Source of the DNA: FEN-1219 sp963810755
Lineage (GTDB): Bacteria > Pseudomonadota > Gammaproteobacteria > Steroidobacterales > Rariloculaceae
Assembly: GCA_963810755.1 (NCBI GenBank)
Contig: CAWEOP010000003.1
Location: forward strand, 558,001-622,000
Direction: 5' to 3'
Length of the DNA: 64,000 nt
Each line of letters starts with the position of its first letter. Position 1 is the first letter of the stretch. Below the pieces are notes generated by a model, which saw nothing but the letters and a program-made list of their open reading frames with translations, did no database searches and was not told the origin of the DNA. Shown one piece after another: positions 36,947 to 46,160 of this stretch. A program made the position numbers and the translations under genes.

Positions 36947-37735
36947 ATGGGTACGGTAATCGCGGTCGCGAATCAAAAAGGCGGCGTGGGCAAGACCACT
37001 ACCTGCGTGAACCTCGCGGCGTCGCTCGCGGCGACTCAGCGCAAGGTCCTGCTCATCGACCTCGATCCGCAAGCGAACGCTACGATGGGGTCGGGCATCG
37101 ACAAGAACGCGCTCGAGTACACGATCTGCGACGTGCTGCTCGACGATGTGCCGATTGCGAGCACGCTCCAAACCCCGCCCGAGGGCGGCTTCACGATCCT
37201 GCCGAGCAATCAGGAGCTCACCGCGGCCGAAGTCGAGCTCGTGCAGAAGCCCGACCGCGAGTATCGGCTCAAGCGCGCGCTCGAGGCCGTGAGCCGCGAC
37301 TACGACTACGTGCTGATCGACTGCCCGCCCGCCCTAAACATGCTCACGGTGAACGCGCTGATCGCCACGGATCACGTGCTGATCCCGATGCAGTGCGAGT
37401 ACTTCGCGCTCGAGGGCTTGAGCGCGCTCGTGAGCACGATCGACAGGATCCGCGGCAGCGGGAACCCGAAGCTCGAGATCCACGGAATTCTGCGGACGAT
37501 GTTCGACCCGAGAAACAACCTCGCGAACGAGGTGTCGTCGCAGCTCATCAACCATTTCGGCGATCGCGTTTATCGCACCGTGATTCCGCGCAACGTGCGG
37601 CTCGCCGAGGCCCCGAGCTTCGGCCGGCCCGTGCTATTCCACGACAAATACTCGCGTGGGGCGCTCGCTTACCTCGCACTCGCGGGCGAGGTGAACCGGC
37701 GCTCCGGTGCGCCGCTCGCGCGCCCGTCGACCTGA
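36947..37735 (+). CDS. parA: Chromosome partitioning ATPase ParA (Soj)
   Basis: A 262-residue Walker-type ATPase. The deviant Walker A motif KGGVGKTT, switch I region DLDPQANAT, and Walker B VLIDCPPALNML are intact. It lacks the N-terminal DNA-binding extension of plasmid ParA, so it is the chromosomal Soj type. With ParB and parS it moves the duplicated origin. It lies 69 bases after rsmG and 140 bases before parB. Two parS-like sites are found in recF in this window. Confidence 0.97.
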   Translation: MGTVIAVANQKGGVGKTTTCVNLAASLAATQRKVLLIDLDPQANATMGSGIDKNALEYTICDVLLDDVPIASTLQTPPEGGFTILPSNQELTAAEVELVQKPDREYRLKRALEAVSRDYDYVLIDCPPALNMLTVNALIATDHVLIPMQCEYFALEGLSALVSTIDRIRGSGNPKLEIHGILRTMFDPRNNLANEVSSQLINHFGDRVYRTVIPRNVRLAEAPSFGRPVLFHDKYSRGALAYLALAGEVNRRSGAPLARPST

Positions 37736-37816
37736 CGCGCTGCCGGTGCCGGCGCGCGCCGCGCCGAGCGGCTGCGTTGTGGGGCGCACGACCCGCGCGG
37801 GCGCATGCGCCGCCCG

Positions 37817-37845
37817 CTGGCACACCGAGGCAGAGGCGCTACAAT
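37817..37845 (+). promoter_or_regulatory. Candidate sigma-70 promoter of parB
   Basis: CTGGCA, a 17-base spacer and TACAAT lie 31 bases before the parB ATG, in a 140-base gap after parA. This would allow parB expression independent of the rsmG-parA transcript. Confidence 0.5.
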
Positions 37846-37875
37846 CCGGCCCTGTTTCGCTGCGAGCGCTGAACC

Positions 37876-38797
37876 ATGAATAAACGAAAAAGCCTCGGGC
37901 GCGGTCTCGATGCGCTGCTCAGCAGCGCGACTGTCGGTGGGGGCGTGCGCAGCGCCGATCCGCCCCTTGGGGCTGGCACCAGCCGCCTCCGGCGGCGAGC
38001 CCGGGCTCCGCGAAGTGCCGGTCGACCTCCTCCAGCGCGGCAAATATCAGCCGCGCGTCGACATGCGCGAGGAGACGCTCGCGGAGCTCGCGGAATCGAT
38101 CAAGGCGCAAGGCGTCGTGCAACCGATCGTCGTTCGGCCCCTGCCGAACCCGGGCGGCGGAGAAACGCGCTACGAGATCGTCGCGGGCGAGCGCCGGTGG
38201 CGCGCGGCCCAGCTCGCCGGGCTGCATTCGATTCCTGCGGTCATCCGCGACATCCCGGACGAGGCGGCCGTGGCGGTCGCGTTGATCGAGAACATCCAGC
38301 GTGAAGACTTGAACCCGCTCGAGGAGGCGCGCTCGCTGCACCGGCTCGTCGAGGAGTTCGGCCTCACGCACGCGGACGCCGCGGAGGCCGTCGGCCGGTC
38401 GCGCGTCACCGTTTCGAACCTGCTGCGGCTGCTCGAACTGCCGCGGCCGGTCCGCGAGTTGCTCGAGCAACGCCAGCTCGACATGGGCCACGCCCGGGCG
38501 CTGCTCGGTCTCGGGTCCCCCGAGCAGCAAGTCGAGGTCGCCGAGCGGATCGCGAAGCAGGGCTGGAGCGTGCGCGAAACGGAGGCCGCGGTCCGGCGCG
38601 TCGCGGGCCCGCTCGGGAGCTCGAAACCGGCGAAGGCGGCGCGCGACGGCGATCCGAACGTGCGCCGGCTCGAGGCGGATCTCGCGGAAACGCTCGGCGC
38701 CACGGTGTCCATCGAGCACGGGGCGAAAGGCGGCCGCGTCGTGATCCGGTATCACGGTCTCGAGGAGCTCGAAGGGATCCTCGCTCACATCAAGTGA
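37876..38797 (+). CDS. parB: Chromosome partitioning protein ParB (one frameshift)
   Basis: About 306 residues. The N-terminal ParA-activating peptide KRKSLGRGLDALLS is in one frame; after one extra G in a G4 run near 37974 the frame continues LAPAASGGEPGLREVPVDLL. The CTPase/ParB-box motif GERRWRAAQLAG and ENIQREDLNPLEEA, the helix-turn-helix that reads parS (THADAAEAVGRSRVTVSNLL), and the C-terminal dimer domain (GRVVIRYHGLEELEGIL) are complete. Span 3n+1. A sliding CTP clamp loaded at parS is expected. The essential domains on both sides argue for a sequence error. Confidence 0.94.
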
Positions 38798-38824
38798 CCA
38801 TAAGGCGCGCGTGCTTTCCGGGCG

Positions 38825-38853
38825 TTGAATAGCGGGTGGCGACTGCTTAGAAT
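38825..38853 (+). promoter_or_regulatory. Sigma-70 promoter of the atp operon
   Basis: TTGAAT (38825-38830), a 17-base spacer and TAGAAT (38848-38853) form a good promoter about 100 bases before atpI and directly after parB. It is the only strong candidate ahead of the nine-gene ATP synthase operon. Confidence 0.65.
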
Positions 38854-38955
38854 GCCGCCGGGCCGCGATACGCACGCGGCCTCAATGCCGCTCCTCCGAG
38901 CTGCGCGAACCAGAAGGTTCGCTGGATAAGCTCGGCACAATAAGAGGCCGCGTCA

Positions 38956-39351
38956 ATGGACGTCCAACGCTTAGTGCCGTTGACGTTGCTCGCGCAAGCG
39001 GGCGTGAGCTCGGCCCTGGCGGTGCTGCTGTGGCTGACGTTCGGGGATGTGGTAGCCGCGTCGACGTTGCTCGGCGGCGCTGCCGCAGTCGTCCCGAACG
39101 CGTTCTTGGCGTCGTGGGTGCTGAAGCCGAACCGCGACGTGAGCGCCGGCGCGATGATGCGCGCGGCTTGGCTCGGGGAAATCGGCAAGGTGCTCCTGAC
39201 GGTTTTGGCGTTCGGAGCGATCTTCGGGTTCGTGAGGCCGATCTCACCATTGGCCGTATTCGCGGGCTTCATCGCCGCGCAGTTGGTGGTGTTCGGGGCT
39301 CTGCTGGTCGGCAACGGGTTCAAAGCGGGTCGATTGCCCGCGAAGCAATAA
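38956..39351 (+). CDS. atpI: ATP synthase subunit I
   Basis: A 131-residue membrane protein with four predicted helices (LLAQAGVSSALAVLLWL; STLLGGAAAVVPNAFLAS; EIGKVLLTVLAFGAIFG; VFAGFIAAQLVVFGALL). The GGAAAVVPN motif is typical of AtpI, which helps assemble the c-ring or conduct Mg/Ca. It is not part of the finished enzyme. It precedes atpB by 14 bases. Confidence 0.9.
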   Translation: MDVQRLVPLTLLAQAGVSSALAVLLWLTFGDVVAASTLLGGAAAVVPNAFLASWVLKPNRDVSAGAMMRAAWLGEIGKVLLTVLAFGAIFGFVRPISPLAVFAGFIAAQLVVFGALLVGNGFKAGRLPAKQ

Positions 39352-39365
39352 CGAAGAGCTGAGGA

Positions 39366-40223
39366 ATGGCGGAAGAAGCTTCAGGCGGTCACGGGGAAAC
39401 TGCCAGCGAATACATCCAGCACCATCTCACCAATCTACAGGTGTGTCGCGCCGACGGCGCGTGGGTCTGGAACGAGTGCAAAGGCAATTTCTTTGCGTTG
39501 AACGTCGACTCGATGGCGTTCTCCATCGTGCTCGGTGTCGTGTTCTGCTATCTGTTTCGCAAGGTCGCGAAATCCATGACGACCGGCCGGCCCGGCAAGC
39601 TCCAGGCCGCGATCGAGCTCGTGATCGGGTTCATCGATACGTCCGTCCGCGACGCGTTCCACGGCCACAGCAAGCTCATCGCGCCGCTGTCGCTGACCAT
39701 CTTCATGTGGGTCTTCCTCATGAATTTGATGGACCTGATACCCGTCGACTGGCTGCCGCTCGCGGCTGGCGCGGTAGGCGTGCCGTACTTGAAGGTGGTA
39801 CCTACCACCGACGTGAACATCACGTTCGCGATGTCTCTGACCGTATTCCTCCTGACCATTTTCTACTCGATCAAGATCAAGGGCGGCATCGGCTTCAGCA
39901 AAGAGTTCACGATGCACCCGATCGCGCCTTCGTTCAAAGGTCCCGCGATCATCGCGGCGCCGCTCATCATCGTGTTCAACTTCGTGCTCGAAGGCGTGTC
40001 GTTCATTTCGAAGCCGCTGTCTCTGTCCTTGCGGCTCTACGGCAACATGTACGCGGGCGAGCTCATCTTCATTTTGATCGGATTGCTCGGCCTCTATCAG
40101 CTGCCGCTGCATTTCGGTTGGGCCGTGTTCCACATCCTTGTGATCACGCTGCAGGCCTTCATCTTCATGATGCTCACGATCGTGTACCTGAGCCAGGCGC
40201 ACGACAAAGGTGAGGCGCACTAG
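39366..40223 (+). CDS. atpB: ATP synthase subunit a
   Basis: A 285-residue membrane subunit forming the two proton half-channels. The essential Arg is in LSLRLYGNMYAGELIF (equivalent to E. coli Arg210), and the last helix ends in VITLQAFIFMMLTIVYLSQA. Length is slightly above E. coli (271) owing to the N-terminal extension, which retains ASEYIQHHLTNL. It is complete and in operon order. Confidence 0.97.
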   Translation: MAEEASGGHGETASEYIQHHLTNLQVCRADGAWVWNECKGNFFALNVDSMAFSIVLGVVFCYLFRKVAKSMTTGRPGKLQAAIELVIGFIDTSVRDAFHGHSKLIAPLSLTIFMWVFLMNLMDLIPVDWLPLAAGAVGVPYLKVVPTTDVNITFAMSLTVFLLTIFYSIKIKGGIGFSKEFTMHPIAPSFKGPAIIAAPLIIVFNFVLEGVSFISKPLSLSLRLYGNMYAGELIFILIGLLGLYQLPLHFGWAVFHILVITLQAFIFMMLTIVYLSQAHDKGEAH

Positions 40224-40280
40224 GCAGTTTTCTGGGTTCTTCGTGTTCTTGAACGATAAGACTCTCGACTGGAGACATAG

Positions 40281-40550
40281 ATGGAAATCGTGATTGGTTT
40301 GACGGCGATCGCCGTGGCACTCCTGATCGGCCTCGGCGGCCTCGGCGTGGGTATCGGCATGGGACTGCTCGGCGGCCGCTTCCTCGAAGGCGCGGCGCGT
40401 CAGCCCGAGCTCGCACCGATGCTGCGTACCCAAATGTTCCTCGTCGTCGCGTTGCTCGACGCGATCGCGATGATCGGCGTGGGCATCGCGCTGTTCTTCA
40501 CGTTCGCCAATCCGTTCGTCGGCGCGCTCCAGACCGCGACCGGCGGCTGA
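40281..40550 (+). CDS. atpE: ATP synthase subunit c
   Basis: An 89-residue hairpin protein of the rotor ring. Helix 1 is Gly-rich (GLGGLGVGIGMGLLGG), the polar loop is ARQPE, and helix 2 has the proton-carrying Asp60 in VALLDAIAMIGVGIAL. There is no sodium-binding signature in helix 1, so a proton enzyme is expected. It is a classic substrate of YidC. Confidence 0.97.
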   Translation: MEIVIGLTAIAVALLIGLGGLGVGIGMGLLGGRFLEGAARQPELAPMLRTQMFLVVALLDAIAMIGVGIALFFTFANPFVGALQTATGG

Positions 40551-40608
40551 GCAGCCGCGAGCGTCGGCGCCGGCGGCGCCGACAATCGCGAACACGAGGG
40601 AGACCGGC

Positions 40609-41079
40609 GTGGATATAAACATGACGTTGATCGGCCAGGTGATCGCCATGGCCGTGTTCGTCTGGTTCTGCATGAAGTACATCTGGCCCGTGATCAACGG
40701 CGCGATCGAAGCGCGCCAGACCGAGATCGCGCGCGGTCTCGCGGCCGCTGAACAGGGTGCGTCGAGCCTAGAACGAGCCAAGACGGAAGCCGACAAGATC
40801 ATCGCGGCGGCGCGCGAGCAGGCGCGCGGTATCGTCGATCAGGCGAACTCGCGCGCGAACGGCATCGTCGAGCAGGGGAAGACCGACGGCGAGACCGAGC
40901 GCAAGCGCCAGGTCGAAGGCGGGCGCGCCGAGATCGGCGTCGAGCTCAACCGCGCTCGCGAGGAGCTGCGGGGCCAAGTCGCGAAGATCGCGATCGCGGG
41001 CGCCGAGAAGGTACTCGCGCGCGAGATCGACGCGAACGCGCACCGCGACCTCTTGAGCCGCTTGGCGAGTGAGCTGTAG
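40609..41079 (+). CDS. atpF: ATP synthase subunit b
   Basis: A 156-residue stator subunit with one N-terminal helix (MTLIGQVIAMAVFVWFCMKY) and a long charged alpha-helical dimerisation arm (AREQARGIVDQANSRANG). The length equals E. coli b (156). I use the GTG at 40609; an ATG at 40621 is a possible shorter start. It overlaps nothing and ends 3 bases before atpH. Confidence 0.96.
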   Translation: MDINMTLIGQVIAMAVFVWFCMKYIWPVINGAIEARQTEIARGLAAAEQGASSLERAKTEADKIIAAAREQARGIVDQANSRANGIVEQGKTDGETERKRQVEGGRAEIGVELNRAREELRGQVAKIAIAGAEKVLAREIDANAHRDLLSRLASEL

Positions 41080-41082
41080 AGA

Positions 41083-41640
41083 ATGGCCGACCACAGCACC
41101 GTCGCCCGACCGTACGCGAAAGCGCTGTTCGACCTTGCGAACGGGAGCGGTAAGCTCGGTTCGTGGTCGGAAGCGCTCAACGCCGCGGCGGCCGTGCTAG
41201 CGGATCCGAGCGCGAAGCGTGTGCTCGCGACCCCGACGCTCGACGAAGCAAAGCGCGCCGACTTCATCCGCGCGATGAGCGTTGGGCTCAAGGGCGCGGA
41301 CGTTTTCGAGACGACACACGGCAAGGCGCTGCTCGCGCTGCTCGCCGAGAACGACCGGCTCACGGTGCTGCCGGAGATCGCCGCGCAGTTCGACGCGCTC
41401 AAGGCGCAGGCAGAGAACAAGATGAAGGTGAAGTTCATCTCTGCGACGCCGGCTGATCCGAAAGTCGTGGAGCAAGTAGCGCAGGCGCTCAAGAAGCGCT
41501 TGGGACGCGAAGTCGAATTGGAGCTCGAGGTCGACGCCGCGCTGATCGGCGGCGCGATCATTCGGGCCGAAGACATGGTGATCGACGGCTCGGTGCGGGC
41601 TCGCTTGGAGAAGCTCGCGCATACCCTGATCGACCGATAG
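41083..41640 (+). CDS. atpH: ATP synthase subunit delta
   Basis: A 185-residue protein linking F1 to the stator. It has the start STVARPYAKALFDLA and the C-terminal signature region ELEVDAALIGGAIIRAEDMV, then IDGSVRARLEKLAHTL. Length matches E. coli (177). It lies 3 bases after atpF and 51 bases before atpA. Confidence 0.97.
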   Translation: MADHSTVARPYAKALFDLANGSGKLGSWSEALNAAAAVLADPSAKRVLATPTLDEAKRADFIRAMSVGLKGADVFETTHGKALLALLAENDRLTVLPEIAAQFDALKAQAENKMKVKFISATPADPKVVEQVAQALKKRLGREVELELEVDAALIGGAIIRAEDMVIDGSVRARLEKLAHTLIDR

Positions 41641-41691
41641 CAAGATCGCTGGACGAGCCGGCGCGCCGACCAAATTACCGAGGACGACAAG

Positions 41692-43233
41692 ATGGCAATC
41701 AAAGCATCCGAGATCAGCGACCTGATTCGGCAGCGAATCCAGAACTTCGAGGCGAAGGCCGAGGCGCGCGACGTCGGCACGATCATCGCTTTGACCGACG
41801 GCATCTGCCGCATCCACGGCCTCAGGGACGTGCAGTACGGCGAGATGATCGAGTTCCCGGGCGGCAGCTTCGGGCTCGCGCTGAACCTCGAGCAAGACTC
41901 GGTCGGCGCAGTCGTGCTCGGTGACTACAAGCACATCTCGGAAGGCGACACCGTAAAGACCACGGGCCGCATTCTCGAGGTGCCGACGGGCGAGGCGCTG
42001 CTCGGCCGGGTCGTGAACGCGCTCGGGATGCCGATCGACGGCAAGGGCCCGATCGACACGCCGCACTCCTCGCCGATCGAGAAGGTCGCGCCGGGTGTCA
42101 TCGACCGCCAATCCGTCAACCAGCCCGTCCAGACCGGGTTGAAGGCGATCGACGCGATGGTCCCGGTCGGCCGCGGCCAGCGCGAGCTCATCATCGGCGA
42201 CCGCCAGACCGGCAAGAGCGCGGTCGCGATCGACGCGATCATCAATCAGAAGGGCGGCGACCTGAAGTGCATCTACGTCGCGATCGGCCAGAAGAACTCG
42301 ACCGTCGCGAACGTCGTGCGCAGGCTCGAGGACAGCGGCGCGATGGCGCACACGATCGTCGTGGCTGCGACGGCGGCCGAGTCCGCCGCGATGCAGTACA
42401 TGGCGCCGTACTCCGGTTGCGCGATGGGCGAGTACTTCCGCGACAAAGGCGAAGACGCGCTGATCATCTATGACGACCTCACGAAGCAGGCGTGGGCGTA
42501 CCGGCAAGTGTCGCTGCTCTTGCGCCGCCCGCCGGGCCGCGAGGCGTATCCGGGCGACGTTTTCTATTTGCACTCGCGTCTGCTCGAGCGTGCGGCCCGC
42601 GTGAACGCGAAGTACGTCGAACGCGTGACGAACGGCCGCGTGAAGGGCAAGACGGGCTCGCTCACGGCGCTGCCCGTGATCGAGACCCAGGCCGGCGACG
42701 TGTCCGCGTTCGTGCCGACCAACGTCATCTCGATCACGGACGGTCAGATCTACCTCGAGACCGACTTGTTCAACGCGGGCATCCGGCCCGCGATCAACGC
42801 GGGCCTGTCGGTGTCGCGCGTCGGCGGCTCCGCGCAGACGAAGGTCATCAAGAAGCTCGGCGGCGGCGTGCGCCTGGCGCTCGCGCAGTACCGCGAGCTC
42901 GCGGCGTTCGCCCAGTTCGCGTCCGACTTGGACGCCGCGACCCGCAAGCAGCTCGAGCGCGGCCGCCGCGTCACCGAGCTCATGAAGCAGAAGCAGTATC
43001 AGCCGCTCACCGTGGCCGAGATGGCGCTGTCGCTCTACGCCGTGAACGAGGGCTACATGGACGACGTGCCCGCGAACAAGATCGTCGACTTCGAGGCGGG
43101 GCTGCACGCGTTCGCGCGCGCGAGCCACAAAGCCGCGCTCGACAACATCAACGCGAAGGGCGACTACAGCGACGCGATCGTCGCCGACATGAAGAAGGTC
43201 GTCGAGGCGTTCAAGAAGACGGGCACGTACTAG
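41692..43233 (+). CDS. atpA: ATP synthase subunit alpha
   Basis: A 513-residue F1 subunit with the nucleotide-binding P-loop GDRQTGKS, the beta-barrel start DGICRIHGLRDVQYGEM, and the arginine-finger region near PAINAGLSVSRVGGSAQ. Length equals E. coli alpha (513). The gene is clean, with no indel over 1.5 kb. Confidence 0.99.
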   Translation: MAIKASEISDLIRQRIQNFEAKAEARDVGTIIALTDGICRIHGLRDVQYGEMIEFPGGSFGLALNLEQDSVGAVVLGDYKHISEGDTVKTTGRILEVPTGEALLGRVVNALGMPIDGKGPIDTPHSSPIEKVAPGVIDRQSVNQPVQTGLKAIDAMVPVGRGQRELIIGDRQTGKSAVAIDAIINQKGGDLKCIYVAIGQKNSTVANVVRRLEDSGAMAHTIVVAATAAESAAMQYMAPYSGCAMGEYFRDKGEDALIIYDDLTKQAWAYRQVSLLLRRPPGREAYPGDVFYLHSRLLERAARVNAKYVERVTNGRVKGKTGSLTALPVIETQAGDVSAFVPTNVISITDGQIYLETDLFNAGIRPAINAGLSVSRVGGSAQTKVIKKLGGGVRLALAQYRELAAFAQFASDLDAATRKQLERGRRVTELMKQKQYQPLTVAEMALSLYAVNEGYMDDVPANKIVDFEAGLHAFARASHKAALDNINAKGDYSDAIVADMKKVVEAFKKTGTY

Positions 43234-43237
43234 ACAC

Positions 43238-44098
43238 ATGGCCAGCGGCAAAGAAATCCGGACGAAGATCGCGAGCGTCAAGAGCACGCAGAAGATCACG
43301 AAGGCGATGGAGATGGTCGCCGCGTCGAAGCTGCGCCGCACGCAGCAGCGCATGGCCGCGTCGCGGCCGTACGCCGAGCGGATCAGAACGGTCATCGGCC
43401 ACCTGTCGGAAGCGAATCCGGACTACCGGCATCCGTATCTGGTGTCGCGCGACGTGAAGCGCGTCGGCTACATCGTGATCAGCACGGACCGCGGCCTGTG
43501 CGGCTCTGTGAACGTCAACATGTTCCGCGAGGTCGTGCGCGATTTGCGCAAGCAGCGCGACCAGGGCGTCGAGACCGACCTCTGCCTCGTCGGCGCGAAG
43601 GGTATCGCTTACTTCCGGCGCCTGAACGTGAACGTGGTCGCGGCTACGAGCCATCTCGGAGAGGCGCCGAAGGTCCAGGATCTCGTCGGCGCGATCACGA
43701 CGATGACCGACGCGTATCGCCAGGGGAAGATCGATCGCCTCTACCTCGTGCACAGCGTGTACGTGAACACGATGAGCCAGCAGCCGACGATCTCGCAGCT
43801 CCTGCCCGTCGAGGCGATCGACAAGGAAGCGCTGCAAACGCACTGGGACTACATCTACGAGCCCGACGCGGGCGATCTCCTCGACGGCGTGCTCGACCGC
43901 TACATCGAGTCGCAGGTCTACCGCGGCGCGGTCGAGAACGTCGCGTGCGAGATGGCGTCGAAAATGGTCGCTATGAAGGCCGCGACCGACAACGCGGGCA
44001 AGTTCATCGGCGGCCTGCAGCTGCAATACAACAAGGCCCGCCAGGCTGCGATCACGCGCGAAATCTCGGAGATCGTGAGCGGCGCGGCGGCCGTCTAG
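43238..44098 (+). CDS. atpG: ATP synthase subunit gamma
   Basis: A 286-residue central stalk subunit. It begins MASGKEIRTKIASVKSTQKI, has TDRGLCGSVNVNMFR in the middle and ends in the conserved YNKARQAAITREISEIVSGA. It couples rotation of the c-ring to catalysis. It starts 4 bases after atpA. Confidence 0.98.
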   Translation: MASGKEIRTKIASVKSTQKITKAMEMVAASKLRRTQQRMAASRPYAERIRTVIGHLSEANPDYRHPYLVSRDVKRVGYIVISTDRGLCGSVNVNMFREVVRDLRKQRDQGVETDLCLVGAKGIAYFRRLNVNVVAATSHLGEAPKVQDLVGAITTMTDAYRQGKIDRLYLVHSVYVNTMSQQPTISQLLPVEAIDKEALQTHWDYIYEPDAGDLLDGVLDRYIESQVYRGAVENVACEMASKMVAMKAATDNAGKFIGGLQLQYNKARQAAITREISEIVSGAAAV

Positions 44099-44175
44099 GC
44101 TGGCGCGCCGAATCGACGACCCGAATCGACGACTAATTGGCGCAGCGTTAGAGAACACAGAAAGAAGGTAAGACC

Positions 44176-45555
44176 ATGAGCACCGGCACGATTGTTCAAG
44201 TGATTGGCGCGGTCGTCGACGTGGAGTTTCCGCGCGACGCGATCCCGAAGGTTTACGACGCGCTCAAGCTCGAAGACCGCAACCTCACGCTCGAGGTCCA
44301 GCAGCAGCTCGGCGATGGCGTCGTGCGCACGATCGCGATGGGTGCCTCCGAGGGATTGCGCCGCGGCTTGAGTGTGGCGAACACCGGCAAGGCGATCTCG
44401 GTGCCCGTCGGTCCGAAGACGCTCGGCCGCATCATGAACGTGCTCGGCGACCCGATCGACGACGCGGGCGAGATCAAGGCCGAGCACCACTGGCCGATCC
44501 ACCGCGCGGCGCCCGTGTATGAGGACCAAGCGGCCTCGACCGAGCTGCTCGAGACCGGCATCAAGGTCATCGACTTGATCATGCCGATCGCGAAGGGCGG
44601 CAAGGTCGGACTGTTCGGCGGCGCGGGCGTCGGCAAGACCGTCACGTTGCTCGAGCTCATCAACAACATCGCGAAGGAGCACGGCGGCTTCTCGGTGTTC
44701 GCAGGCGTCGGCGAGCGCACGCGCGAAGGCAACGACTTCTACCACGAGATGAAAGACGCGGGCGTGCTCGACAAGGTCGCGCTCGTGTTCGGCCAGATGA
44801 ACGAGCCTCCCGGCAACCGCCTGCGGGTGGCGCTCACCGGCCTCACGATGGCCGAGTACTTCCGCGACGAAGGCCAAGACGTGCTGATGTTCATCGACAA
44901 CATCTACCGTTACACGCTTGCGGGTACCGAAGTGTCGGCGCTGCTCGGCCGTATGCCGTCCGCGGTCGGCTATCAGCCGACGCTCGCGGAGGAGATGGGC
45001 GTTCTTCAGGAGCGCATCACATCGACCAAGACGGGCTCGATCACGTCGTTCCAGGCGATCTACGTCCCCGCGGACGATTTGACCGATCCGTCGCCCGCGA
45101 CCACGTTCGCGCACTTGGACGCGACGCTCGTGCTGTCGCGCAAGATCGCGGAGCTCGGCATCTACCCCGCCGTCGACCCGCTCGACTCGACGAGCCGGCT
45201 GCTCGACCCGAACGTCGTGGGCCAGGAGCACTACGACACCGCGCGCGCGACCCAAGCGACGCTGCAGCGGTTCAAAGAGCTCCAAGACATCATCGCGATT
45301 CTCGGCATGGACGAGCTCTCCGAAGACGACAAGCTCATCGTGCAGCGCGCGCGCAAGATCCGTAACTTCCTGTCGCAGCCGTTTTCGGTCGCGCAGGCGT
45401 TCACGGGCACCGAAGGGAAGTACGTGCCGCTCAAGGACACGATCAAGAGCTTCAAGGCGATCGTGAACGGCGACTACGATCATCTGCCCGAGCAAGCGTT
45501 CACGATGATCGGCGCGATCGAGGAAGCCGAAGAGAAAGCGAAGAAGCTCCAGTAG
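44176..45555 (+). CDS. atpD: ATP synthase subunit beta
   Basis: A 459-residue catalytic subunit. The P-loop is GGAGVGKTV, the catalytic Glu lies in GVGERTREGNDFY, and the DELSEED-type lever is present as DELSEDDK. The aromatic site is in FSVAQAFTG. Length equals E. coli beta (460). It is intact, unlike the following atpC. Confidence 0.99.
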   Translation: MSTGTIVQVIGAVVDVEFPRDAIPKVYDALKLEDRNLTLEVQQQLGDGVVRTIAMGASEGLRRGLSVANTGKAISVPVGPKTLGRIMNVLGDPIDDAGEIKAEHHWPIHRAAPVYEDQAASTELLETGIKVIDLIMPIAKGGKVGLFGGAGVGKTVTLLELINNIAKEHGGFSVFAGVGERTREGNDFYHEMKDAGVLDKVALVFGQMNEPPGNRLRVALTGLTMAEYFRDEGQDVLMFIDNIYRYTLAGTEVSALLGRMPSAVGYQPTLAEEMGVLQERITSTKTGSITSFQAIYVPADDLTDPSPATTFAHLDATLVLSRKIAELGIYPAVDPLDSTSRLLDPNVVGQEHYDTARATQATLQRFKELQDIIAILGMDELSEDDKLIVQRARKIRNFLSQPFSVAQAFTGTEGKYVPLKDTIKSFKAIVNGDYDHLPEQAFTMIGAIEEAEEKAKKLQ

Positions 45556-45592
45556 CGGCGGCGGCAACCAGCAAAGAAGGCGTCACCCAAGC

Positions 45593-46008
45593 ATGACCAT
45601 TCACGTCGATATCGTCAGCGCCGAAGGCGCGATCTTCTCCGGCGACGCCGAGATGGTGTTCGCGCCCGCGAAGATGGGCGAGATCGGCATCGCGCCGCGG
45701 CATGCGCCGCTGCTCACGGACCTCAAGCCCGGGCTCGGTGCGCGTGAAGACCGCAGACGGCGAGAAGCTGTTCTACGTCACGGGCGGCGTGCTCGAGGTC
45801 CAGCCGCACCTGGTCACGGTGCTCGCCGATAGTGCGCTGCACGCGGGACAGCTCGACGAAGCCGAGGCGCTTGCGGCCCGCGACCGGGCGCGCGAGTTGC
45901 TCACGGGCAGGCCAGAGGGGCGTAGACCTCGCGCGCGCGCAGGCCGAGCTCGTCGAGGCCGAGGCCCGCTACCGGGCCTCGCAGCAGCTCAAGGGCCACC
46001 GCGGCTGA
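45593..46008 (+). CDS. atpC: ATP synthase subunit epsilon (two frameshifts)
   Basis: About 137 residues after correction. The N-terminal beta-sandwich reads VDIVSAEGAIFSGDAEMVFA and GEIGIAPRHAPLLTDLKPG; one extra G near 45732 moves the frame to SVRVKTADGEKLFYVTGGVL. A second extra G near 45918 moves it to VDLARAQAELVEAEARYRAS, the C-terminal two-helix inhibitory arm. The span is 3n+2, agreeing with two insertions. The subunit regulates and couples F1; both domains are readable, so I regard the gene as real. Confidence 0.92.
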
Positions 46009-46029
46009 GTCCAACCGGCGTTCGCGCCC

Positions 46030-46045
46030 GCGCAGCCCGCTGCGC
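46030..46045 (+). terminator. Candidate terminator after the atp operon
   Basis: GCGCAG-CCCG-CTGCGC forms a perfect 6-base-pair stem with a 4-base loop, 22 bases after the atpC stop. Only a weak T-rich tail (GTTCCTCT) follows, so intrinsic termination is likely partial. Confidence 0.45.
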
Positions 46046-46160
46046 GCCGTTCCTCTAGCACTGGCTGATTCGGACGCCACCGTTCACGTGCAATGTTTCG
46101 TGCGCGAGCCTTTTCCAATACAGTGCCCCGACCGTTGCGTGGATTCCGGCGGAGGAGCCC

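Noticed and set aside
45593..46008. Programmed frameshifting in atpC
   Set aside because: Two separate +1 events with no slippery sequence, in a gene that is never recoded in relatives; sequencing error is simpler.
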